A stretch of DNA of 35,837 nucleotides from Mesorhizobium norvegicum (lineage in GTDB: Bacteria > Pseudomonadota > Alphaproteobacteria > Rhizobiales > Rhizobiaceae): contig NZ_SMYZ01000056.1 in the NCBI RefSeq assembly GCF_004919685.1, forward strand, positions 1 through 35,837, read 5' to 3'. The position numbers were made by a program, and so were the translations under genes. Below, piece by piece: positions 24,013-34,443 of the stretch. Below the pieces are notes generated by a model. It was not told where the DNA came from. It saw only the letters and a program-made list of their open reading frames with translations, and did no database searches. Numbering within the stretch: position 1 is the first letter of the stretch; each line of letters begins with the position of its first letter.

Positions 24013-24193
24013 GATGCGTTCCTTTCCGCAAAGTGGCGAAAACCGGGATTCGTCCCAGTACATATCCAGAACAATATGGCATCAGAGGCCAAGTCTCGCC
24101 ACCCGAAAACCACCGGATGGCCCCGATTGCCGCTCATGAATCGCTGGTGTAAGGGATTTCTTAACAACCCGACAAACCGGACCCGAGCGCGGC

Positions 24194-25096
24194 TTGCCAG
24201 CAAAACTCAACCTTATCGCGATCGGCGTGATCCTGGCCGCCGCCGGCATCAGCGGCTGCACGTCGACCTCGCAGATGAAGTCCGCGCCTGCTCTTACCGA
24301 AACCGCGACCGTCGCCGGCACTGATGCCGGCTTCACCGTGCCGCTGCCGGAGACCGTTTCGGTGCTGCCGGAATCCTCGGGTATTGCTCCCGTTCAGACG
24401 GCCGAACTGCCGCTCGATCCTGCCGCACAACCGGCGGCAGCGACCGCCGCCTTTGCCGGGTCGACGCCGGCGGCACCAGCCGTGCCTGCCGTGATGACCG
24501 CCAATGCCTGGCAGGCGCCTGCGCCGGCCATTGCGGGTGAGCCGGTCAAGGCGGCCGAGACCTATACGACCGCGGGGCTCGTCATGCCGGCGACCGCCAA
24601 GGGCGACCGGATGCCCGGCGTCCAGCAGGTCGCCTATGTCGTGCCGCAGAATCCGGCTGCCCTGGTGCAGGGTCCCGTCGGGCCGACAGAAGAACACGCG
24701 ACGGGCGTGCGTGGCGATGTCGAGCGGCTGATCGAGAAATACGCCGCGATCTACCAGGTGCCGGTCGATCTGGTGCGCCATGTCGTCAACCGCGAGAGCA
24801 CGTTCAACCCGAAAGCCTACAACAACGGCCATTGGGGGCTGATGCAGATCAAGCACGCGACGGCGCGCGGCATGGGCTATGACGGGCCGGCCAAGGGCCT
24901 GTTCGACGCCGAGACCAATCTGAAATACGCGGTCAAATATCTGCGCGGAGCCTGGCTGGTGGCCGGCGGCAATGCCAAGAAGGCCGATTGGCTCTACCAG
25001 ACCGGCTACTATTTCGACGCCAAGCGCAAGGGCCTGCTCGAGGCGACCGGCCTCGGCACCGACCGCCAGCGCCGCCGTCTGCAGCCCGACGCCTGA
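24194..25096 (+). CDS. Lytic transglycosylase lipoprotein (SLT domain)
   Basis: A 300-residue envelope protein. An N-terminal lipoprotein signal, LIAIGVILAAAGISGC, has a lipobox with C22. A low-complexity Ala/Pro-rich linker follows (about 25-165), then a C-terminal soluble-lytic-transglycosylase-like domain with the catalytic Glu in VNRESTFNP and the family segments HWGLMQIKHATARGMGY and NLKYAVKYLRGAW. It would cleave peptidoglycan glycan strands. The only start giving the signal peptide is TTG 24194, with no good ribosome site, so the exact start is uncertain. The GNAT gene follows after 5 bp and is likely cotranscribed. Confidence 0.85.
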   Translation: MPAKLNLIAIGVILAAAGISGCTSTSQMKSAPALTETATVAGTDAGFTVPLPETVSVLPESSGIAPVQTAELPLDPAAQPAAATAAFAGSTPAAPAVPAVMTANAWQAPAPAIAGEPVKAAETYTTAGLVMPATAKGDRMPGVQQVAYVVPQNPAALVQGPVGPTEEHATGVRGDVERLIEKYAAIYQVPVDLVRHVVNRESTFNPKAYNNGHWGLMQIKHATARGMGYDGPAKGLFDAETNLKYAVKYLRGAWLVAGGNAKKADWLYQTGYYFDAKRKGLLEATGLGTDRQRRRLQPDA

Positions 25097-25101
25097 GCGC
25101 A

Positions 25102-25590
25102 ATGCCTGAACCGCGCCCGCCGGCTTTGAACGACATCCGGCTGCGCAAGATCCTCGACGAGACGCTGGTTCCTCCGCATTGGCCGGAGGGCTTTGTCATG
25201 CGCTCTCTCGAGTCCGGTGACGCGCCGGCCCTGCATGCGCTTTTGACCGAAGTGTTCGACGACGGCGCTGACGGCCCGTTCGACGAATGGTGGCCGCGCG
25301 TATCGGACGATCCCGAATTCGACCCGGCACTGTGTTTCCTCGTCATCGACGCCAAGGGCCGGCTGGCCGCAGCGGCATTGTGCTGGACCCGCGCCTTCGT
25401 CAAGGACCTCGCCGTTCATCCCGAGGCGCGCGGCAAGGGCATTGCCGAGGCACTGATGTGGCACGCCTTCGCCATTTTTCGCGAACGCGGCGCCGACCAT
25501 GTCGACCTCAAGACCAACACGGTGGAGAACGTCGCCGCCGTCCGGCTCTACGAGCGGCTCGGCATGTTCGAGGTCGCCTGGGCTGGGTAA
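25102..25590 (+). CDS. GNAT-family N-acetyltransferase
   Basis: A 162-residue acyl-CoA-dependent acetyltransferase. Motif A is VKDLAVHPEARGKGIAEALMWHAF, with R-G-K-G-I-A as the pyrophosphate loop. Motif B is NTVENVAAVRLYERLGMFEV. The N-terminal third is family-typical (GFVMRSLESGDAPALHALL). Start ATG 25102 lies 5 bp after the lytic transglycosylase stop. A longer frame inside that gene has no similarity. The substrate is unknown. Confidence 0.85.
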   Translation: MPEPRPPALNDIRLRKILDETLVPPHWPEGFVMRSLESGDAPALHALLTEVFDDGADGPFDEWWPRVSDDPEFDPALCFLVIDAKGRLAAAALCWTRAFVKDLAVHPEARGKGIAEALMWHAFAIFRERGADHVDLKTNTVENVAAVRLYERLGMFEVAWAG

Positions 25591-25610
25591 GGAGCGGTCG
25601 GCGCAGCCGA

Positions 25611-25697
25611 TCAATCGACAACGATTTGTCGATTGAGGCGACGAACGGTGAAAACCCGGCCTGCCCAAAGGGCAGGGAGCCATAGCGGAGGGCCGGG
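25611..25697. repeat. Intergenic foldback segment with three nested hairpins
   Basis: The 307-bp gap 25591-25897 has no gene. TCAATCGACAA (25611-25621) and TTGTCGATTGA (25626-25636) form a perfect 11-bp stem. CTGCCC-AAA-GGGCAG (25661-25675) is a second hairpin, inside CCCGGCC (25655-25661) and GGCCGGG (25691-25697). No T tract follows, so it is not an ordinary terminator. The rest of the gap, to 25897, should hold the promoter of the DUF899 gene; I see no clear boxes. Confidence 0.5.
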
Positions 25698-25897
25698 CCG
25701 TTCTCAAATATCCGGCGCGTTGCCGATCTGGACTGTCCGGTGCCCGCGGCGCAGGAGCGTTCTCCAACGCTCGGGAAGGTTTGGCCCGTCATCGTCTTGC
25801 TCTGTGCAAAAATGTCGGAACCGATCGTCGCGAAACGTCCTTGGGTCGCAGAGCAACCGCGCCGGGACACCGGCGCTGCGACTTGAAGGAGCCGATC

Positions 25898-26641
25898 ATG
25901 ATCACCTTTCCCAACGAATCCGCCAGATACCGCACCGCGCGCGAAAAACTGCTGCGCAAGGAAATCGAGCTGCGCCGCGCCATGGAGGAGGTCGCCGTCG
26001 CGCGCCGCGCGTTGCCGCCGGGCGGGCTGATCCGCCAGGATTATGAGTTCGACGGGCTGGATAAAGATGGAAGGCCCGCCAAGGTCAAACTTTCGGAGCT
26101 GTTCGCGCCCGGCAAGGACTCGCTGATCCTCTACAACATGATGTTTCCGCGCCATCCGCAGGAGACGCGCGAGGTGGCGACCAGCGGCGGCACGGCGAAG
26201 CTGGCGCGCCCGGATCAGCCATGCCCGTCCTGCACGGCGTTGCTCGACCAGTTCGACGGCGCGGTCGGCCATCTCGAAGCCGCCGGCTTCAATTTCGCGG
26301 TGGCGGGCAAGACCAAGCTCGAAAACCTGGTCACGCTCGGCCGCGACAGAGGCTGGCGTAACATGCGGCTGGTGTCGTCGGCCGCCAACAGCTTCAAGCG
26401 CGACTACAATGCCGAGGATGCCGACGGTGCACAAATCCCGCTGCTGTCGGTGTTCCATCGCGACGCCCACGGCATCCGCCATTTCTGGTCGTCCGAACTC
26501 GGCTTCGCACCGTCGGAGCCGGGCCAGGATCCGCGCGCCATCGGCACCTGTGAGATCCTGTGGAATTTGATGGATTTTACGCCGGAAGGCCGGCCGAGTT
26601 GGAGTGAACAGCTGCAGTATGGGGAGGCGTGTTGCCATTGA
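25898..26641 (+). CDS. DUF899 thioredoxin-like protein
   Basis: A 247-residue cytoplasmic protein of the DUF899 family, a thioredoxin-fold group of unknown activity. Diagnostic pieces are the N-terminal helix RTAREKLLRKEIELRRAME, then YEFDG, LFAPGKDSLILYNMMF, and the QPCPSCTALLDQFDGA segment with a CPSC pair like a redox site. It ends with FTPEGRP. AAGGAG at 25886-25891 supports ATG 25898, although the frame is open further upstream. Function is not established for the family. Confidence 0.88.
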   Translation: MITFPNESARYRTAREKLLRKEIELRRAMEEVAVARRALPPGGLIRQDYEFDGLDKDGRPAKVKLSELFAPGKDSLILYNMMFPRHPQETREVATSGGTAKLARPDQPCPSCTALLDQFDGAVGHLEAAGFNFAVAGKTKLENLVTLGRDRGWRNMRLVSSAANSFKRDYNAEDADGAQIPLLSVFHRDAHGIRHFWSSELGFAPSEPGQDPRAIGTCEILWNLMDFTPEGRPSWSEQLQYGEACCH

Positions 26642-26691
26642 GGGGCCGCCTTCTAGGCGTCGCCAAAACTGGAGCCCCCATTCGAGAGTCA

Positions 26692-26871
26692 GCGCTCTAC
26701 GGCGCCCCCCTCTGTCCTGCCGGACATCTCCCCCACTTGGGGGGAGATTGGATGTCGCGCCCGCCTTCGCCAATTTTCAATGTTGCAAGAAGAAAGCCGG
26801 CGCCCAAGCTGCCAATCTCCCCACCTGTGGGGGAGATGTCCGGCAGGACAGAGGGGGGCGCCGTAGAGCGC
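26692..26871. repeat. 180-bp foldback element with 45-bp perfect inverted arms
   Basis: 26692-26736 and 26827-26871 are exact reverse complements over 45 bp, beginning GCGCTCTACGGCGCCC and containing CCTGCCGGACATCTCCCCCA. The similarity continues inward with gaps (GGGGGGAGATTGG against CCAATCTCCCCACC). The spacer includes TTCGCCAATTTTCAATGTTG, related to the TTCGCCAATTTTCAACGTT spacer of the element at window positions 51-70, which links the two families. No coding potential. Such long perfect arms imply a recent origin or active homogenisation. Confidence 0.9.
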
Positions 26872-26974
26872 CGCCGTGAATGCTAGCCCCTTGGCAAACC
26901 AACTGCCGCAAGGTGGCTCTGTGCCTCCGCCCGCCGCGAACTACACTGCGAGCATCCATCCGAGGGAGCATCCC

Positions 26975-27439
26975 ATGCCCAAGATCGACCTATCCGCCGT
27001 GCCTGTCCGCAAGGGCTCCGGCTACCCCGCGCCCTTCGATGTCCCCTGCGCCGACCGCACGCGTCGCCGTCTGGGCGATGCGGGCGGCCTTACCGATTTC
27101 GGCGTCAACCTGATGACCTTGCCGCCCGGCGGCTGGTCCAGCCAGCGCCACTGGCACAGCCATGAGGACGAGTTCGTCTATCTGCTGGAGGGCGAACTGA
27201 CGCTGGTCGAGGATGGCGGCGAGACGCTGCTCAGGGCAGGGGGCTGCGCGACCTTTGCCAAGAACAGCGGCAATGGCCATCATCTAATCAACCGGTCGTC
27301 GACGACGGCGCTCTATCTGGAGGTCGGCTCGCGCAACCCGGACGATGTCATCACATGCTCCGACATCGACATGATGAGCCCGAGCTCTGACGGGCGCTTC
27401 CTGCACAAGGATGGAACGCCGTATCCGGGGCAGGGGTAG
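26975..27439 (+). CDS. Cupin-domain protein
   Basis: A 154-residue single cupin. Motif 1 is HWHSHEDEFVYLLEGE with three His and one Glu as metal ligands; motif 2 is GGCATFAKNSGNGHHLIN. LVEDGGETLLRAG lies between them. GAGGGAG precedes ATG 26975, which matches the domain start MPKIDLSAVPV. The sequence resembles small cupins described as auxin-binding-like or isomerase-like, with no firm substrate. It lies between two foldback elements and has no evident operon partner. Confidence 0.85.
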   Translation: MPKIDLSAVPVRKGSGYPAPFDVPCADRTRRRLGDAGGLTDFGVNLMTLPPGGWSSQRHWHSHEDEFVYLLEGELTLVEDGGETLLRAGGCATFAKNSGNGHHLINRSSTTALYLEVGSRNPDDVITCSDIDMMSPSSDGRFLHKDGTPYPGQG

Positions 27440-27456
27440 TTCTGGACCATGCCTTT

Positions 27457-27643
27457 CCTTCTCCCCTTGTGGGAGAAGGTGGCCTCGCAAAGCGAGGTCG
27501 GATGAGGGGTGTTCCAGCTTGGCAATACGGTCATTTATGAAAGTAATTCAGGGCGAGAATCAGCAACGCCTCATTTCTTCCAGCACCCCTCATCCGACCC
27601 GGCGCTAGCGCGCCGCGCCACCTTCTCCCACAAGGGGAGAAGG
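27457..27643. repeat. RIME-like element with 27-bp perfect terminal inverted repeats
   Basis: The left end, starting CCTTCTCCCCTTGTGGGAGA at 27457, and the right end at 27621-27643 are perfect inverse copies, and the match extends over GTGGC. Inside, GTCGGATGAGGGGTG and CACCCCTCATCCGAC are also mirrored. It lies between a CTGGACCATG stretch (27442-27451) and CGCTGGCGTTCC (27651-27662), two sequences found next to each other at 28101 without an element. So it seems to have inserted into the leader of the first RidA gene. Confidence 0.88.
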
Positions 27644-27705
27644 GAAGAACCGCTGGCGTTCCACCCGCGTCAGGATAAGCTCCCTGCAAACCCAGGGAGA
27701 GTGCC

Positions 27706-28098
27706 ATGAAGAAGGAAATCATCGAAGTGCCGGTGCTGTCGGCGGCGGTGCGCGCGCTCGGCGTGCCGCTGTCGCTGGTGACCAGAGCCGGGGGGCTGGT
27801 CTTTGTGTCCGGCACGCCGCCGCTTGACATCTCGACCGGCAGGCTGGTCAAGGGCGACATCGAGGTGCAGACCGAGGCGTCGCTGCAGGCGCTGAAACAT
27901 TGCCTGGAAGCGGCCGGCACCTCGCTCGACAACGTGGTGATGGTGCGCATCTACGCCGTCAACTCCGGCTTCTACAACGCCATCAACCGGGTCTATGCCA
28001 GGCATTTCCCCGAAAATCCACCATCGCGGACTTTCGTGCCGGTGGCGTCATGGCCGATGGAGTTCGATATCGAGATTGAGTGCGTGGCGGTGGGTTGA
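27706..28098 (+). CDS. RidA-family protein, copy 1
   Basis: A 130-residue RidA/YjgF/UK114-fold protein; founding members hydrolyse reactive enamine/imine intermediates from PLP enzymes. Visible are VFVSGTPPLDISTG, DIEVQTEASLQALKHCLEAAGTSLDNVVMVRIY and the C-terminal FVPVASWPMEFDIEIECVAV. The catalytic Arg of canonical RidA (in a C-terminal RVEVE-like motif) is not obvious here, so substrate or activity may differ. GGGAGAG precedes the ATG. About 78% identical to the next copy by direct comparison (28 differences in 130). Confidence 0.87.
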   Translation: MKKEIIEVPVLSAAVRALGVPLSLVTRAGGLVFVSGTPPLDISTGRLVKGDIEVQTEASLQALKHCLEAAGTSLDNVVMVRIYAVNSGFYNAINRVYARHFPENPPSRTFVPVASWPMEFDIEIECVAVG

Positions 28099-28167
28099 GC
28101 CCTGGACCATGTGTCGGCGCTGGCGTTCCGCCAGTGCCGGGATAAGCTCCCTGAAATCTGAGGTTAT

Positions 28168-28305
28168 CGCAAAGACCCCCTCATCCGGCCGCTTCGCGGC
28201 CACCTTCTCCCCGAGGGGAGAAGAGGCGCCAGCGCTTGTAGCCTCCTCTCCCCTCGGGGAGAGGTCAGCCGAGCAAAGCGGAGGCTGGGTGAGGGGGCCT
28301 TTGCG
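28168..28305. repeat. Foldback element between the two RidA genes
   Basis: CGCAAAGACCCCCTCA (28168-28183) is mirrored by TGAGGGGGCCTTTGCG (28290-28305), with one mismatch. Inside are CTTCTCCCCGAGGGGAGAAG and CTCTCCCCTCGGGGAGAG, each a tight hairpin. It is related in style to the CTTCTCCCC elements, but with different ends. It sits between a RidA-type leader sequence (GATAAGCTCCCTG, 28141-28153) and the second RidA ribosome site. Confidence 0.8.
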
Positions 28306-28335
28306 CCAACCCATCTAACGAGAGGGAGGATCACC

Positions 28336-28728
28336 ATGAAGAAAGAAATCATCGAAGTGCCGGTCATGTCGGCCAAGGTGCGGGCGCTCGGCCTGCCCTG
28401 CTCGACAGCGGTGAAGGCCAACGGCTTTGTGTTCATCTCGGCGACGCCGCCGGTGGACATGGTGACCGGCGAGATGGTGCGCGGCGACATCGAAACGCAG
28501 ACCGAGGCGTCGCTGAAGGCGCTGAAACATTGCCTGGAAGCGGCCGGCACCTCGCTGGAAAACGTGGTGATGGTGCGCATCTACGCTGTCAATTCCGGCT
28601 TCTACAACGCCATCAACCGGGTCTATGCGAAGTACTTTTCTACGAACCCGCCGGCGCGCAGCTTTGTGCCGGTGGCGTCATGGCCGATGGAGTTTGATAT
28701 TGAGATTGAGTGTGTGGCTGTGGCGTGA
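28336..28728 (+). CDS. RidA-family protein, copy 2
   Basis: A 130-residue paralogue of the gene at 27706, with the same start MKKEIIEVPV and end PMEFDIEIECVAV. Of 28 differences, 20 fall in residues 11-62 and only 8 in 63-130. The DNA of the second half is also nearly identical at silent sites, from GAAACATTGCCTGGAAGCGG onward. GAGGGAGGA precedes the ATG. The pair arose by tandem duplication including leader sequence; specialisation is suggested by changes around residues 20-45, which line the putative pocket (inference). Confidence 0.87.
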   Translation: MKKEIIEVPVMSAKVRALGLPCSTAVKANGFVFISATPPVDMVTGEMVRGDIETQTEASLKALKHCLEAAGTSLENVVMVRIYAVNSGFYNAINRVYAKYFSTNPPARSFVPVASWPMEFDIEIECVAVA

Positions 28729-28769
28729 TGAGAGGATAGAAACGAGCAGAAGTGCGAATCGTTAGCCTC

Positions 28770-30557
28770 CTATGAAATGTAGTTCTTCACCTCAGGAATG
28801 TCTTGGGTCAGGATCATCTCCCTAAATTCGTTAGAAACCGACTCTGATCGGATGGCGTCCCGAACCCTCTCCTGGGACTGCGTCCCAAACTGCTTAAGTT
28901 TGTCGTCTAATATCGACGAGCTTCTATAAACCACCGCCTTAAGCGCCTCCTCATTCTTGCTCAATGCAATAATATTCTGCGCTACTTTTTCTATTTCTGA
29001 TTTTTTCATCGAAAAAACGTCTCTACCTCGGGTAACAATTAAACCAACGGCACATATTATATAAAATCGGAACGTCTTATATTTATTATCTATGCGCTGA
29101 TTTCTCCAGAGGAATTCTATCCGGTAGTACAGATAACAGCAGGCATGATAGATCCTAACGTCATGATCGTCCTTAAATATCTTGCTGTCGTACTCCGACA
29201 TGATTCCCCGATAGTCACGAGCTGCACGATTGGGTTGGAAGAAAATCGCGGCAGCCAGGGCCTTCATCATCGAAGATGGTTGAATTATCCTAACGCGCTC
29301 GACCTGTTGGCCACGATATTGGTTTTCACGCCGTTCAAGATATATGATCTCTTCCGGCTCAACCGATCTGGCATATTCCTCGAGGCTCTTTAAAAATGGC
29401 CTCAGCGCCCAGAATTGCTCTTCCTTCACCGGGTTTTGTCTATTTGTTCCGATAATGATTGACGCGACGAAGTCATCGTTCTTCGATCCAATTAGGCGGA
29501 ATGGCACAGCGATATGGTCGATTAGATTTAAATCTTCAGCCGCCCCTTTGCTTTCCCCAAAAATCAATTCGTATATAATATTGCTGGTTTGGCACCCGTT
29601 TACTATTTGATAGTCTTCCAGGTGGAATCGATCTCCGGTGCGGTCTATGCTTTTCGATACAACGGTAACGCCGTTATTCCTAAAAGCAAAATCATCGCCT
29701 CCACTCGCCAGAACTGAGGCCTTTATTTCTTGGTTAATCTTCGATTTTTGATCGTAATCTCTAATATTGTCAACAAAAACCGATTTATTAATACCAATGG
29801 CGTTTGATTTGTCGTCAAACAAAGTAAACAGCTTAACTAGCTGCTTAGCTTCAAGGTATCCGACGTAGGCTTCGTCCACTTTTTTATTCTTTGGCATAAC
29901 GACTGCTTTTGTAAATTCAATTTCTGCCTCGACAGATGTTGTTGCGGCGCGGTACCATTGCTGTAGCTGAAGCGCCCCAACAATACCTACGTCAAGGTTG
30001 TCCCTGTCAAACATATTTTTCTCAGACATTTGACGAACAAATGTATTCTTCAAAGATTCGATGCGTCGAGGTTCCTCGTAATTACCGGTTGCAATGTAGA
30101 ATGCTTTGAGTGAAGGATTCTTCTTGCCAACTACCCCTTCATATACTGCGAGCATCGCCTCGGTTAAGTCCGACAATTGGGAGCTTTCATCTCGCAAATC
30201 GCCGTCAAAAAAGCTAGTTATGGCGTCGAAAAATTTGGAAATGTCACCGTAGTCGTAACTTGGACTAGTTTTCGACTGAAAGAAAACAAATTCTATCGAT
30301 GGATTCTTGATCGCGGCGAGCTTATCTTCTGCTTCGAGCCGTGTTCTAACTACTTCACCTTGTATTAATATTGCTACCCCGTCGAGACCGAACTCCGTGC
30401 CTGTCAAATGGACATCGTTGGCATCTGCGGACTCGGCCAACAGACCGATTAAAGTCGCAAATATCGAGTAAATTTCAAATTGATCACTAAGACTTGCCGA
30501 CTCGATGCTCGTGGATTTTGCGTAATCCTTGACTTGAGCGCGAATTACTGGATTCAT
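28770..30557 (-). CDS. AIPR-family (abortive infection phage resistance) protein
   Basis: A 595-residue protein with the AIPR-domain hallmarks: FRNNGVTVV (292-300) followed by YQIVNGCQTSNIIYE (316-330), then IIIGTNRQNPVKEEQFWA. AIPR proteins come from lactococcal abortive infection and many defence islands; their mechanism is poorly known. The N-terminal part has FGLDGVAI (D59) and FVFFQSKTS (Q94, K96), which could be a PD-(D/E)xK nuclease core. Base composition is unlike the neighbours: 19 of 60 bases in 29041-29100 are G or C, against 40 of 60 in 31201-31260, so it is recently acquired. GTTAGCCT occurs at 28761-28768 and 30579-30586, just outside the gene. ATG 30557 fits GGTGGGGG upstream; GTG 30569 is an alternative. 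No partner gene is present. Confidence 0.85.
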   Translation of the reverse strand: MNPVIRAQVKDYAKSTSIESASLSDQFEIYSIFATLIGLLAESADANDVHLTGTEFGLDGVAILIQGEVVRTRLEAEDKLAAIKNPSIEFVFFQSKTSPSYDYGDISKFFDAITSFFDGDLRDESSQLSDLTEAMLAVYEGVVGKKNPSLKAFYIATGNYEEPRRIESLKNTFVRQMSEKNMFDRDNLDVGIVGALQLQQWYRAATTSVEAEIEFTKAVVMPKNKKVDEAYVGYLEAKQLVKLFTLFDDKSNAIGINKSVFVDNIRDYDQKSKINQEIKASVLASGGDDFAFRNNGVTVVSKSIDRTGDRFHLEDYQIVNGCQTSNIIYELIFGESKGAAEDLNLIDHIAVPFRLIGSKNDDFVASIIIGTNRQNPVKEEQFWALRPFLKSLEEYARSVEPEEIIYLERRENQYRGQQVERVRIIQPSSMMKALAAAIFFQPNRAARDYRGIMSEYDSKIFKDDHDVRIYHACCYLYYRIEFLWRNQRIDNKYKTFRFYIICAVGLIVTRGRDVFSMKKSEIEKVAQNIIALSKNEEALKAVVYRSSSILDDKLKQFGTQSQERVRDAIRSESVSNEFREMILTQDIPEVKNYIS

Positions 30558-30706
30558 TTTGGCCCCCACCCTTTGGCTGTTAGCCTACGTGACGTCTCGG
30601 GGGCTGTCTACTGTATCCGGCGCTTTGCTAACCGTCTGAGTGGTATTATTTTAGATCGTGGTATTGCCCGGATATCAGTTGGCTGCGGCGAGCAATTTGA
30701 AAGCGA

Positions 30707-30725
30707 GAACTGCTAACAGCAGTTC
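30707..30725 (-). terminator. Hairpin just beyond carB, possible terminator
   Basis: GAACTGCT (30707-30714) and AGCAGTTC (30718-30725) form a perfect 8-bp stem with an AAC loop, 9 bp after the carB stop. On the minus strand it is followed by TCTCGCTTTC, not a true T run, so termination would be weak. The rest of 30558-30733 should hold the AIPR promoter; TAAAAT at about 30650 on the minus strand is a candidate -10 only. Confidence 0.35.
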
Positions 30726-30733
30726 GCCAATCC

Positions 30734-34231
<3,498 letters not shown>

Positions 34232-34386
34232 GGCGAAGTTCCGTTCGGCGGGCGGCTTGCACAAAAAACCGGGACGGGAAGACCCGGCCGGTTGTGCTCG
34301 CGATTCTGGTATCAGGCTAGGAGGGCCTTATAGGGAAGAGTTTTGGCGGATGTAACCCCGAAAATGAGGGTAGGGATTAGGGATTG

Positions 34387-34430
34387 GGCAGTAGGCACTA
34401 GGCAAGCCCTATTGCCTAAGCCCTACTGCC
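34387..34430. repeat. Imperfect inverted repeat of CAGTAGG/CCTACTG units
   Basis: GGCAGTAGG (34387-34395) and CCTACTGCC (34422-34430) enclose TAGGCAA (34399-34405) and TTGCCTA (34412-34418). Preceded by TAGGGATTAGGGATTGGG. It lies just after the stop of the SH3 gene and may act as its 3' hairpin, although no T tract follows on the minus strand. Confidence 0.6.
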
Positions 34431-34443
34431 TTCGTCCCGACAA

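Noticed and set aside
25508..26773. 421-codon minus-strand frame across GNAT, the intergenic foldback and DUF899
   Set aside because: It overlaps two supported genes and a foldback region, and has no start with a ribosome site. Its long open stretch follows from GC-rich third positions of the opposite strand.
27457..28305. CRISPR array suggested by the recurring CTTCTCCCC repeats
   Set aside because: The units are long palindromic elements with unequal spacing and genes between them, not short regular repeats with unique spacers, and no cas gene is present.
28727..30733. A multi-gene phage-defence island
   Set aside because: Only the AIPR gene fits in the AT-rich segment. The flanks on both sides return at once to native-looking genes.
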